Source: Nematopogon swammerdamellus (taxonomy: Eukaryota > Arthropoda > Insecta > Lepidoptera > Adelidae). From it: a stretch of DNA of 64,000 bases. The stretch is from positions 4,857,739-4,921,738 of the forward strand of contig OX336340.1 in NCBI GenBank assembly GCA_946902875.1, given 5' to 3'. The notes under the pieces are model-generated. The model searched no databases. It was given only the letters and a program-made list of their open reading frames with translations, and was not told the DNA's origin. This document shows positions 9,980-19,080 of the stretch, in pieces; within the stretch, counting starts at the first letter, position 1; the number at the start of each line of letters is the position of its first letter. A program made the position numbers and the translations under genes.

Positions 9980-10304
9980 ACCGTGTGGGGCCGGTACTTA
10001 AAAAGAATAGCCCCACTGCATCTCTCCCCGTGTATGTCTTAAAAGGCGACTAAGGGATATGACTCCCTTCTTATATTACTAGGTGGTAGGGTTTAACCCG
10101 CCCGGGTTGGTACCACCGCACTGAATGAAAGGTCCATCGAAACGGCTATGTAAATAGTTTGTGTTTTCCGTCCAGTTCAGTGTAGCCGGCACGACCGAAG
10201 GGAAGCACTGACGTGGCACCAAGTTCACCCGGTGTTATGGGCTGACATCATGTTGTAGGTGATGTAGCCAACAGTGTCAGTTTCCATAATTTTTTTTTTT
10301 TTTA
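9980..10304 (+). mobile_element. Chimeric SINE: C head + A body, copy 1
   Basis: The first ~90 bp are the 5' end of repeat C (accgtgtggggccggtactt to 'aaaggcgactaagggat'), joined through 'atgactcccttcttatatta' to the SINE A body at 'ctaggtggtagggtttaacc'. It ends at 'cagtttccata' and a homopolymer. Imperfect ~45-bp direct repeats flank it (9932-9978, 10308-10349), rich in 'aaaggagaaaggaga'. The same join occurs at 43220-43531 and 56895-57225. Confidence 0.8.
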
Positions 10305-10349
10305 AATGAAACATTTATCACAAGTGACAAAAGGAGAAAGGAGAAAGGA

Positions 10350-10655
10350 GGTCGAGAGATGAATTGAACTGGGATGGACTGCCTTCGGAAAGTTAAAATT
10401 CGCCCTGAGGTCTGACCTTCGCAAAACACCTGTATACATGATCAGTGCGCCCTCCCGGTTATAACGTACGGCCGGGAAACGTGGACTCTGACGGTCGCTG
10501 TTGTCCAAAGGTTGAAAGTTGCCCAGCGGGTGGGACGACATCAAGTAATTCGGCAGAAAGCAGTGGTTCCGTACCGCTGAAGGCTGAGAGGACTGGAGAA
10601 AAATTGGAGAGGGATATATCCAGCAGTGGACACATACACGCTGACGACTGAGAAT
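10350..10655 (+). pseudogene. RTE-like LINE 3' fragment, internally deleted
   Basis: The first part reads as broken 'LGWTAFGKL' and 'RKTPVYMI', regions upstream of the QRAMERA block in this LINE. A deletion at about 10530 joins it to 'gcagaaagcagtggttccg' (QWFRTAE) and the 3' end 'ccagcagtggacacatacac'. Multiple stops. Confidence 0.65.
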
Positions 10656-10737
10656 TCACAAAAGAAACATTTTGAAGAACTACGCCATGAGAAACATTCC
10701 CTGAACTACAAGGTCAAGGTTAAAAAAATATATTTTG

Positions 10738-11010
10738 ACACCGTGATTGTCTATTGTTTATTGTATTATTTTAATCCATAGGTAATACTCTTGGATACGT
10801 TGAAAATTCCGCCAGTTATATTTCAAATGTTGACTGGAAGAAACCACTTGCAGTCATAAGTCCGCCCTTGTGCACTCCTGCATTCTTGTTTCTTTTCCTG
10901 TATATACTGTTCATCTTACCATTGTGTGCAATAAAGAGATTATATTCAATGCGAAGAAGAACTGCCAAACAACTTTTGCCAGTCACAATATTTTGTCAAT
11001 TATTGTTAGT
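10738..11010 (-). repeat. Dispersed repeat J, copy 2, split by LINE tail F
   Basis: Reverse orientation: 'attgtttattgtatt', 'gaaaattccgccagt', then an F tail at 10827-10940, then 'caatgcgaagaagaactgcc' and 'acaatattttgtcaat'. Direct repeats TATATTTCAA/TATATTCAA flank the F tail. It preserves the site that is empty of the micro-hairpin in copy 1. Confidence 0.7.
10827..10940 (+). mobile_element. LINE tail F/related inside repeat J
   Basis: Contains 'gttgactggaagaaacc', 'agtccgcccttgtgcact' and 'gtgtgcaataaagaga'. The end uses 'gtgcaataaag' rather than 'gagcaataaag', so it may be a sister family. Confidence 0.65.
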
Positions 11011-11690
11011 AAGTAAGTACCTAATATATAAGTAAGTAACTTATGTATGAATAACCTTATTTTGCCCGCGACTTCTGACTAAGTTAATAAACGAATAACC
11101 AAAAACTACGACTCTAAAAATAGAGCACCTTTTAAAACATTCTAACACGTTCTAAGGAAAGTTTCTAAAGTAAATACTTAATGAAAACAACAGGGGTCGC
11201 AGAAGTTCAAGATTTACTAAAATTGGGATTCGAGCCCTTGAATCCATTAGCGTATCTACAGCGTAAAAACTTCTAACCTTCGCATTTCCTCCCCTGGCTC
11301 CACGTTTAAAGACCCTTCTGACGTCATCGCCGCCGCTGCCACGGGCGTCAATGTTTCGGACAACGAGCAATTAAGCAAAGTGACGTAGATTAATACAACG
11401 TCAACGGACACCACCCCCTTTTAACGCCAGTCTCTAGCCACCTGCACACTGAGGTAGTTGCGTTCACGTCAACACTTTTGGCCTTTATCCGATATAATTA
11501 TTTATAGATGGCATATTGGGTGACTGAACTGAAGGTTGGAGGCTGAGGCTAAGCCATTTTCACGCGAAGGTGGTAACAATCCAATACGACATAACTTGGC
11601 AACGAGCCAATGTCAAATGATCGAAAGATTGTTTAATGTACCCGTGGAAAACCCTTTTATCCTCACCGATGCGACCTCAATATCTGAGAT
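11011..11690. other. No recognised feature
   Basis: No second copy in the window and no coding signal. 11280-11350 is GC-richer ('ctgacgtcatcgccgccgct'), with a TGACGTCA site at about 11318. Confidence 0.4.
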
Positions 11691-11699
11691 GTTCATTAA

Positions 11700-11905
11700 T
11701 TATTATGTACTAGCTTTTTCCAGTGGCATCGCTTCTCTTGACTTTTCGCTGACAGCTCAGACCGCCGATAGCGTAGCGTTATGATTTATAGCTTAAAACC
11801 ATCTCGAGATGTGATGTAACAGTGAAAACCGTATAAAGTGGTCCTCGGACGTACGTTACACGGTCGGTCGCCGGTCGCTCGTAGAAACTTCGTTTTATTT
11901 ATTAG
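11700..11905 (+). repeat. Dispersed repeat M
   Basis: Shows 'actagctttttccagtgg', 'gacttttcgctgacagctca', 'gcgtagcgttatgattta', 'aaaccatctcgagatgtgat' and 'gtaacagtgaaaaccgta'. Copies: 13565-13620 (+), 51840-52045 (-), 52800-52890 (+). Confidence 0.65.
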
Positions 11906-11960
11906 GAAATTCGCAGACGAATATATGTTTTGATCTATCATTTTAATGCAAACATACATA

Positions 11961-12266
11961 CCATACGCTGTGTCCCGACAATCAGGGTGCTAATCAGGGT
12001 GTTGTGCTGTTGGTAAATTACAGCAAAACAGCGACCACCACGTTTCGCAAAATATTCGGACACGATCAAGCAAAAAGTAAAGCACGAAGACCCCCAACTG
12101 CTGCATGATTCGGTAAAAGGACCGTGTGGGGTCGGTATTTAAAAAGAATAGCTCAACTGCATTTATCCCCGTGCATGTCGTAAAAGGTTAATAATGGATA
12201 AGGACAAGACGTATCGTGCTAAAGGACGACAGGATAGCCACCTTGGCACGGTGTTTCTTACCTAGT
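11961..12266. mobile_element. Inverted chimera of two C repeats joined at ACCGTG
   Basis: 11961-12120 is the complement of repeat C up to 'cggtaaaagg'. At 12121 the sequence switches to the forward 5' end of C (accgtgtggggtcggta). In ordinary C copies the complement continues 'accgtgccaaggt', so the six bases ACCGTG belong to both partners and mark the switch point. The forward part stops at 'ggcacggt', again in sequence shared by both strands of C. Confidence 0.7.
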
Positions 12267-12818
12267 ATGATCTTAACGTTTCGCAAAATATAAGATATTA
12301 TTTTGGACGACTCATAGTAGAGAGTTCCATGTTACATTTGGGTTATTTTAATGTTGGTCTGTTTACGTTGGGTCCGTCAATACGACTTGTGTGCCTTTAA
12401 AAGCACAACAGCGACCACCACGTTTCGCAAAATATTCGGACACGATCAAGCAACAAGTAAGGCACGAAGACCCCCAACTACTTCATGATTCGGTGGAAGG
12501 ACCGTGTGGGGTCGGTATTTAAAAAGAATAGCTCGACTGCATTTATCCCCGTGCATGTCGTAAAAGGCGAATAAGGGATAAGGACAAGAGCAGCACGACA
12601 GGATAGCCACCTTATAGCCAGGATCCAAGGCCCTTAGCCAGGATAGGCACGGTGGTTCTTACCTAGTATGATCTTAACGTTTCGCAAAATATAAGATATT
12701 ATTTTAGACGACTCATAGGTAGAGAGTTCCATCCATGTTACATTCGGGTTATTTTAATATTGGTCTGTTTACGTTGGGTCCGTCGTCGTCAATACGACTT
12801 GTGTGCCTTCAAAAGCAC
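12028..12818 (+). repeat. Tandem duplication, ~380-bp unit
   Basis: Unit 1 (12028-12407) and unit 2 (12408-12818) share 'gcgaccaccacgtttcgcaa' at 12031 and 12411, ACCGTG at 12121 and 12501, and 'tacgacttgtgtgcctt' near each end. Small insertions (for example an extra 'ccttagccaggatccaagg' region near 12615-12640) lengthen unit 2. The duplication includes the C chimera junction and its right flank. Confidence 0.85.
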
Positions 12819-13117
12819 TTGCATGTCGTACGCATATTCTGAATGGATTCGACACTACATAACGTCGAGAGAAGACGGCACTCAGGTCAGGAGTGGTTAT
12901 AAGGGCTCTTATGCAAACTTGTTTGCTGGAACATTACTGCTAGCTAACATTAGCATGTGCTTCGCCGACACGTTTATTGAACACTTGATTTTGCCCGCGG
13001 CTTCGCTTCGGGTGTTTTTTTTTTATTGAAAGCGCGACATATGGCGCCGAACCACCCATATGATGTCTGACGACGCCCATGGAGATTCGGCCGTATGTGG
13101 GTGGGGGTAGCGAATGG

Positions 13118-13149
13118 CATGCCAGCCTGACACCTGTCAGGCTGGCATG
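13118..13149. repeat. 15-bp-arm perfect hairpin in LINE D
   Basis: Arms catgccagcctgaca and its complement are separated by 'cc'. Related LINE copies have a single 'gccatgccggcctgg'-type word here, so one arm appears to be a new inverted copy. Confidence 0.6.
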
Positions 13150-13396
13150 ACACGGCATGGCCCATTCACGCCCCTGTTGAAGGACCCGAGACTGAACTTG
13201 GGGGAAAATATATGAGCAGGGAGAGCGTTCTAGAGTATACCGGTTCTGTAGAGAAAAGATCTGCAGAACCGATTGGTACGCATCCGCGGTAAGTCCAGCG
13301 TGATGCAATCCCTGCCCAGTGAGCGTGGAAAGGGAACTGCGGCGGCGGGATCGCGTTAAAGAGCTCCTCCGAGCACTCCACATGGAATTAGCGATA

Positions 13397-13430
13397 GAAC
13401 ACACTTAGGGAGCCCTCCCTAAGTGTGTTC
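13397..13430. repeat. 15-bp-arm perfect hairpin in LINE D
   Basis: Arms gaacacacttaggga and its complement are separated by 'gccc'. The LINE copy at 33545-33965 has only 'gaacacacacaaag' at this place. Confidence 0.6.
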
Positions 13431-13639
13431 GAACATCCCTCCCAAGTGAGTAGAGAACATCCCTACGGAGTTTGCAGTGGTTCTAGATCGCGGGACACTT
13501 CGGGGTCATCCACTAGTCGCACGGCTCGACGCAGGATCGAGTCCAGAGACGCGTTTAGGGTTTTTTACCTTTTTGCTCACAGCTCAAGCCGCCGCCGATG
13601 ACACCATCTTGAGAAGTGAGAGAATTTAAGAAAACATTA

Positions 13640-14232
13640 TAGAGAAAGGAATATTTTTCGCTTTATTATTCTTCCATTACAGATTATTTAGTTCTTTTCC
13701 AAAATTCGCCTAAATTATGGCGATAATATGTAGTGAACACCAGACACCAGAGTAGTGGCTATCCTAGGCAACATAAACTATTCAGTTCAGCCAATTAGAG
13801 AAGCCCAATCAAACATAGTACCCACGCACGATTTAAAATGTACTATTCTCATGAATGAACTTTACGACACAATAGGGGGAGTGGAAGCATATACAATTTA
13901 TGATTATGGCTGAAACTATGAAGCAAGGGGAGTTTGGGATCCAATCAATTAGCACGCTATTGTTTTGTCAGTAACTGTGTTGAGTGGTACTTTGTAATTA
14001 TATTTCTAGACTTAGGTTTATAAACAGACAATATATAATGATGACATTTTCCATAGTGCAGACATTTTTAGCATCAAATTAGGTAGCTTGAAGGAACAAT
14101 GTTTAACTTTATTCAAATAAATTAATTGGTGATCTAGGTGTTCATTTGATTCATTACGTGTATATTTTTATATCAAAGGAAACAAGTAACTGCTACTTGG
14201 TAGACCCGATAGTGAGAAACTGATTCAAGACT
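13640..14232. other. No recognised feature
   Basis: AT-rich, no repeat partner found in the window, no coding signal. Confidence 0.45.
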
Positions 14233-14319
14233 GATCTCTTCGCTGTGGAAGTCGGAGCAAGAGGACTACCAGCGAAGTCGCTCTACAGTTTCTTCAAGAA
14301 TGTAGGCCTGCCAAGATAG
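14233..14319 (+). pseudogene. LINE polyprotein C-terminal fragment (VEVGARG motif)
   Basis: Twenty-eight codons and a stop read 'DLFAVEVGARGLPAKSLY' followed by 'FKNVGLPR'. The motif 'VEVGARG..A.SLY..L...GLP' is one I associate with the C-terminal region of insect and other animal LINE reverse transcriptases. Downstream sequence to about 14640 may be the 3' untranslated region. Clade not assigned. Confidence 0.55.
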
Positions 14320-14649
14320 ACGCCAAGCTTATAATATATGGAGAGAGCTTCGAAAACGTCACTGGAGGCATCCTATAGAATATGAATAGGTAGGGATGAG
14401 GATGAATAGATGAAGAGGTCGAGGGCAGGACTGGTCTGGTGTTTCTCCGCGTCGTAGTAATCGCAGACTAGCTGACGAGGCCTTGATGCGAGCCGAAACG
14501 TAAAGCATGCTGGAGAACTACACAGAGTGGCCACTCGCTAGTTCCGAAGTCCTGACCTCGATTTACACCCTCCTCTACTGCCTATGGGTCCAGAAATGTT
14601 CGGTGAAGCCATCGCAAGCTTAGTTCAATAACTTCTGTTAACAATTTTT

Positions 14650-15102
14650 TTCATTTATAACCAGGTGCTCCCACAGAGCCAAAAAGTTCGGTCTTGTCGC
14701 CCTGACGCGGGCGGTGTGGCCCGATCGTTGTTCTGTGCTGGTGCTCCCTCACCGGGAGCATTCACCTGTAATGTAACGTTAACAGATTCGATTTTGAGCA
14801 TTACGTTACAATACTGCCTCCCTGACTGACTGGCGACAACTAAACTAAATCGAGGAATCAACTAAACTAAGTTCTCAAAATCGAATCTGAAACGTTACAT
14901 TACATGCGAATGCTTCCGGTGAGAAAGCACCTTATAAATGTCTCTAAAAAAATACAAAAATTATTTTCAAAATCGGTTCACCCAGTCGAAAGTTCTGAGG
15001 CAACGAGCACAGATGGACCATCTGTGCTCGGTGTTCTGAGGGGACAAACATAAAAAAAAATACAGTCGAATTGAGAACCTCCTCCTTTTTTTGAAGTCGA
15101 TT
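14650..15102 (+). repeat. Repeat T ('gagaacctcctcctt'), with internal inverted repeat
   Basis: The 3' portion reads 'ttcaaaatcggttcaccc', 'acaaacataaaaaaa', 'gtcgaattgagaacctcctc', 'gaagtcgattaa'. Copies occur at 61360-61475 and 62085-62287. Further upstream, 14735-14815 and 14865-14930 form an imperfect inverted repeat around 'gtaatgtaacgtt'. The 33-bp hairpin at 15001-15033 splits it. Confidence 0.65.
15001..15033. mobile_element. 33-bp hairpin insert with perfect 8-bp duplication
   Basis: It starts CA and ends TG, with 16-bp inverted arms around 'cgagcacagatgg' (one mismatch). TTCTGAGG flanks it exactly at 14993-15000 and 15034-15041. This is the layout of an hAT insertion reduced to little more than its terminal repeats. 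Other copies of repeat T continue without it. Confidence 0.7.
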
Positions 15103-15386
15103 AATAAATAAATTTAAAACAATTAAAGATACCTAAACATTAACATTTAAACATTTGCATAAAATTGCAACAATATTTCGATTGGCGTTAATTACAGGAT
15201 AAGATTTCTTCCTCGCGTATCTACGATCTATTTACCTTACTGTTATGATATGAACAGAAGAACTGCCACCGCGAAGCAATCACTGAGCCATCACTGAGCA
15301 CAATTATGAATATTATTGTGATCAGTACATTTTCCGCCTAACTAAAGTAACTGTTAACGAATTGTTGTTTCTTTATAAGCTGTAAT

Positions 15387-15800
15387 TAGGGTTACCATTC
15401 GTCCGGGTTTTCCCGGACAGGGTTAGGTTTTTCTAGTGTGTCCGGTGAAGACAGGGGAGGACAAATAGTTTTGTTTTATTCAGTGGATCGATGAGAGGAA
15501 CAAGTTGACAATAAAAACTGTTTCAAGCATTATTTTTACTAAATATAGTTTTAAAAGTACAACTGTGTACGGTTTTATAACTACTTACTTGAGCAAGAAC
15601 TTTTGAGAAAAATTTGCAGCAGTGATAAATATACGAGCGATGTGCCGAGGACATAATTTGGTTGCTTGCTACCTAAAACTTAATAAATGTTTAGATATTA
15701 AATCTTCCCATTTTCATTTGCGTCCGGGGTTTTTCCCAAATGGCCAGGGTTTTTTTAGTTTGCTGGTCCTCCTTTAAAGGATTTGGATATGGCAACCCTA
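15387..15800. mobile_element. 414-bp hAT-type non-autonomous element
   Basis: Ends TAGGGTTACCAT and ATGGCAACCCTA are inverted repeats of about 11 bp with one mismatch. A perfect 8-bp duplication GCTGTAAT flanks them (15379-15386, 15801-15808). Subterminal 'gtccggg' and 'cccggac' words match the element at 3375-4581. No coding capacity. Confidence 0.85.
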
Positions 15801-15939
15801 GCTGTAATGTATAATCTTACTGACTAAAAAATGTAATTAGCATTGTTCTCGCTCGCATAGTGTGTATGTTGGCTGCCGATTGTAGCATTGCAGGCGCTTT
15901 ACTGAATGCCTAGGCCGATTGTATGTAGTTTTTTATGTT

Positions 15940-16120
15940 TTTTTTTTTTCGAAACATTAAACAGAAACATCGAAACATTAAACAGAAACATCGAAACATT
16001 ACACAGAAACATCGAAACATTACACAGAAACATCGAAATATTGGGGCGCGGCCATACACATTTGTATGAAAACAAATGTTTTTGTGTAGGTAATGTTTCT
16101 TGTGTAATGTTTCGAAAAAA
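15940..16120. repeat. 21-bp tandem repeat within a small inverted-repeat element
   Basis: Four units of 21 bp ('gaaacattaaacagaaaca' type) cover 15950-16033. A single inverted counterpart ('aatgtttcttgtgtaatg') is at about 16092-16110, and both sides end in TTTTTTCGAAACATT/AATGTTTCGAAAAAA. It looks like an inverted-repeat element whose left arm expanded. Unit length divisible by three keeps reading frames open, giving a false ETLNRNI-repeat protein. Confidence 0.7.
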
Positions 16121-16164
16121 CATGCGCAGGAGACGCGGCTTTAGGTAGACTATCAATACATATA

Positions 16165-16248
16165 ATAAAATGAACGGACGAATGGACAGACAGACAGACG
16201 TTGTAGGCTTATTAATAGACTTCCGAACGGGGTACGGAAAACTAAAAA
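16165..16248 (-). repeat. Repeat N ('ggttccgtac' / 'gacagacagacag')
   Basis: Contains 'atggacagacagacagacgt' and 'cgaacggggtacggaa'. The same features recur at 32655-32870 and 57478-57800. The family is widespread in Lepidoptera genomes; this is a short remnant. Confidence 0.55.
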
Positions 16249-16281
16249 AGTAACCTAAACCAACTTAACCTATCTAGATTT

Positions 16282-16522
16282 GTTCGTTTAGGCTTTTACC
16301 GCTATTACACATTATGACAATGCTTTTCGGTTACGCGGTATAGGTACTGAACACGACTCACTTTGTTTGCCGACGATGTTTCGTCCCACACTCCAGGGAC
16401 ATCTTCAGGACTTGCGGCCTGCGACGACCTGGAGGACACCCGACACGTCGTCGTCCAAACAAAGTGAGTCGTGTTCAGTACGAGGTTCAGTACCTATACC
16501 GCGTAATCGAAAAACATTGTCA
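16282..16522. mobile_element. Foldback element flanked by CTATCTAGATTT
   Basis: Inverted arms 16316-16369 ('ttacgcggtataggtactga', 'acgactcactttgtttg') and 16455-16521 enclose an ~85-bp loop. The right arm has an extra 'acgaggttcagt' duplication. CTATCTAGATTT is present at 16270-16281 and 16523-16534, a possible 12-bp target duplication. No coding capacity. Confidence 0.6.
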
Positions 16523-16534
16523 CTATCTAGATTT

Positions 16535-17097
16535 AGTAAATTTGGTCATTTTGTAACACGTCTATGCTCGTTATGAGACGCGTACGTAAGTATCAGTCTG
16601 CCTAGAAATTCAACAAAGTGTCTAGGTATACAATCAGCCGACGACATAATACACCTCTAAGAATGCCTCATGCTGAGGAATTCGGGTCAGAATACAATCG
16701 CCGTTCTATTACATCACGATTTAATGGGAATTTTCTATTTATACGTGCTTTACTGTCGGACAACGCGAGTGGAAAGGCTCAGTGCGCACTTTGACAGATC
16801 GTAAAGGACGAATGGTAATGTTTTAACTCTACTTCGTCTTGGAACGGTTAGAAAAGCTCGTTTGGGCCGTGAATGACGTGATACAAACCTGAGACTAACT
16901 TGGAATGTTTTTATTATAAAAGTTTTAAGTTGTCCCTGTCGCACAGAGACGTGCGAGTTTGTGCGACAGAGACGACGCTCTACAAGCGGATTGTCTCTTT
17001 CTAAAGCTCCATGTACATTATTTACTGCCGGGCACTGTACTGTACGTGACGAAGAAGAATTTGCACCTACATACCAATCTATAAAATTAAAAGTATC
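16535..17097. other. No recognised feature
   Basis: No coding signal and no repeat partner in the window. 16925-16975 contains a local inverted repeat around 'tgtcgcacagag'/'tttgtgcgacaga'. Confidence 0.4.
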
Positions 17098-17190
17098 ATA
17101 CACAGAGTCTACAAACGCAATATCTTATAAAACAAAGTAACTTACTCCCAAGGGATGGTCCCTTACAGATTTGTTGTTAGTATTGATTAT
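17098..17190 (+). repeat. Dispersed repeat R
   Basis: 'acagagtctacaaacgcaat' and 'aaaacaaagtaacttactcc' match 2045-2110. Confidence 0.6.
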
Positions 17191-17504
17191 TTATTTATAA
17201 TAAAAATTTACAAACATAGAATCAATAAACTTTTAAAATCTTTTGTTTCATACCTGGATGGACAATAGTATGTATATTATATTCTGTATATTTAGTCAAG
17301 TATGGCTTTTATTTACTAGCATGTACTTACTTGTATTATTAATAGGTATTCTTTTATTGTTATTTCTTTATTTACACATTTCTTAAAACTAATTTTAACT
17401 ATTTTTTTAGGTATTCTTATTATTATTTTATCTTCAATTCTCACGTTCAACTCTTTCGCTACTGCCTACTTACATTCCACTATATTAATCGAATCTCCAA
17501 CATC

Positions 17505-17625
17505 CAAAGGTTGACAGTAAGAAATCTAAGTAAAGTCCGCCTTTGTACCTTATGTTAATTTTCTATACTTATTACTGTTGAATGTTTATTGGAGCAATAA
17601 AGCATTTATTTCTATCTATCTAAAA
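17505..17625 (+). mobile_element. LINE tail, family F
   Basis: 'ggttgacagtaagaaatc', 'gtccgcctttgtacctta', 'ttggagcaataaagcattt' and a (TCTA)n end match 4753-4891 closely. Confidence 0.75.
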
Positions 17626-18050
17626 GAATAAGCAATAAAATCCAACGGAACCCTTTAACTGAAACCCTACCCACAACAATAATAATTTCCATCAACGACC
17701 ACAAATCGATAACCTCAGAGCTGTTGCCGCTAGATGGCGCTCAAGTCTCAGCCAGTATGACGTTTACGACGCATCAATTTAAAACGGGCAGGGGAGCGCG
17801 CGTGTATGATCTGTGGAGGTTGGGTTTCAAAGTTTCAATAGACTTTTTCACCAACGCGGTTAACCATTTTAATACGACATTTTATCGGTTGCAATCTTAC
17901 GGGTTGCAATCTTCGAGAAAAAATAAATTCCTAGAGACGGGGTTAGCTTAAATTTGTACGAAAGTGTTTATATCAAATTGTCTTTATGCACACGTCAGTT
18001 TTGTATGTGGCTGGTATAAGTCGGTTTGTTCCGCGCGCTGAAATAAAGGT
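17626..18050. other. No recognised feature
   Basis: No gene or repeat identified; short chance reading frames only. Confidence 0.4.
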
Positions 18051-18079
18051 AAGGTAGCGGAATTACATAATTTCTTCTT

Positions 18080-18125
18080 TTTAAATACGAATTTCACGCG
18101 AGCGAAGCTGCAGGCAAAAGCTAGT
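18080..18125 (-). repeat. Repeat L terminus
   Basis: 'aatttcacgcgagcgaagct' and 'gcaggcaaaagctagt' are the complement of the common 'actagcttttgcctgcagct' end. Confidence 0.55.
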
Positions 18126-18191
18126 ATATTATATGCTCGTCGGCTTCGCGTACTCTTGACCGGTTTAGAGCATGTGCCCGACCGATCTGTA

Positions 18192-18382
18192 CCCTAATCA
18201 CGAGATTACGATTACTACGCTACGCACGCTACGTACGCCCCGTGTTCTCCGCATCATTTTGTATGGAGAAACGAAATTCGCAAATCTATCACTAGAGGCG
18301 CTGCTCCGTTTCTCCATACAAAATGATGCGGAGAACACAGCGTAGCGTGCGTAGCGTAGTAATCGTAATCTCGTGATTAGGG
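18192..18382. mobile_element. 191-bp TA-flanked long-inverted-repeat element
   Basis: Arms of about 75-80 bp start CCCTAATCACGAGATTACG and end CGTAATCTCGTGATTAGGG, with a ~36-bp loop. TA sits on both sides (18190-18191, 18383-18384), as in Tc1/mariner-derived elements. The arms differ only by a short indel near 'gctacg'. Confidence 0.8.
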
Positions 18383-18399
18383 TACTACTGGTCTAAGTC

Positions 18400-18745
18400 A
18401 GTCAGTCAGCGTGTATGCGTCCACTGCTGGACCTGGACATTCGAGCGGTACGGAACCACTGCTTTCCGCCGCCGTACTTGATGTCGTCGTCCAACATGAC
18501 GAGTGGAAGTTTTCCGGGCCACGGCTGCGGTGTAGGACACGTTTACTGCAACGATCGTTGTATCTTCGGACTTCGGCTGACGTGCCCAGCCCACTGCCAG
18601 TTGAGCTTAGCCACCAGGTGTCCAATATCGTCGGCGGATTGCCTTGTTACGCACCATATCGCATTGCGATATTCCCAGCATGGCTCGCTCCATTGCTCGC
18701 TGGGCAACTTTCAAACTTTGGACAACAGCGGATCTGGTCTATCTA
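18400..18745 (-). pseudogene. RTE-like LINE 3' fragment
   Basis: Complement of the 3' LINE end: 'gtgtatgcgtccactgctgg', 'gtacggaaccactgctttc', and near the far end 'cagcatggctcgctccattg' (complement of the MERAML block). Frameshifted relative to 3851-4449. Confidence 0.75.
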
Positions 18746-18884
18746 GGTATGTGTAGGTACGTAAATCTAGCTATGGCCACAGAATACATTGATAGCTAGA
18801 GCGACCGAACCTTCAAACGCTCCATAAATCTCTTTCGTTTTTCGCGTTCGCGCCTCTTTCGTTACCCGTATCCTTTATTTACAG

Positions 18885-19080
18885 GGTTGCCAACATGTGG
18901 AATGCACTCCCACCTGCATCCTTTCCTCTAATGTACAGTCTGGGATCCTTCAAACATAATGTGAAGGTGCGCCTAGCCGACCGACATGGTATTCGCAGCC
19001 CCCGTAAATATTCGAATGCCCGTGGGCGGGGACTACACCTCTGCGTTAGTCTGGCGCGCACCATATGTCGAGCTTCCCAT
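18885..19080 (+). pseudogene. LINE family D C-terminus and 3' end
   Basis: Reads 'NMWNALPPASFPLMYSLGSF' and continues 'KHNVKVRLADRHGIRS', then 'VSLARTICRASHKK'. This is the best preserved D fragment: WNALP and SFK motifs as in CR1/L2/jockey-type reverse transcriptases. 5'-truncated; the A-rich end runs into repeat K. Confidence 0.75.

Larger units (their letters stand above)
13013..13525 (-). pseudogene. LINE family D 3' end with two hairpin scars
   Basis: On the minus strand, fragments 'LSRTGILWNALPA' and 'FSLGSFNRGV' mark a LINE reverse-transcriptase C-terminus in shifting frames; the 3' end is 'gcgccatatgtcgcgctttc' plus A-rich tract. Two perfect 15-bp-arm hairpins (13118-13149 and 13397-13430) interrupt the conserved order seen at 33545-33965 and 50205-50635. 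Dead copy. Confidence 0.7.

Noticed and set aside
15899..16156. Open frames on both strands with 7-residue repeats
   Set aside because: Explained by the 21-bp tandem DNA repeat.
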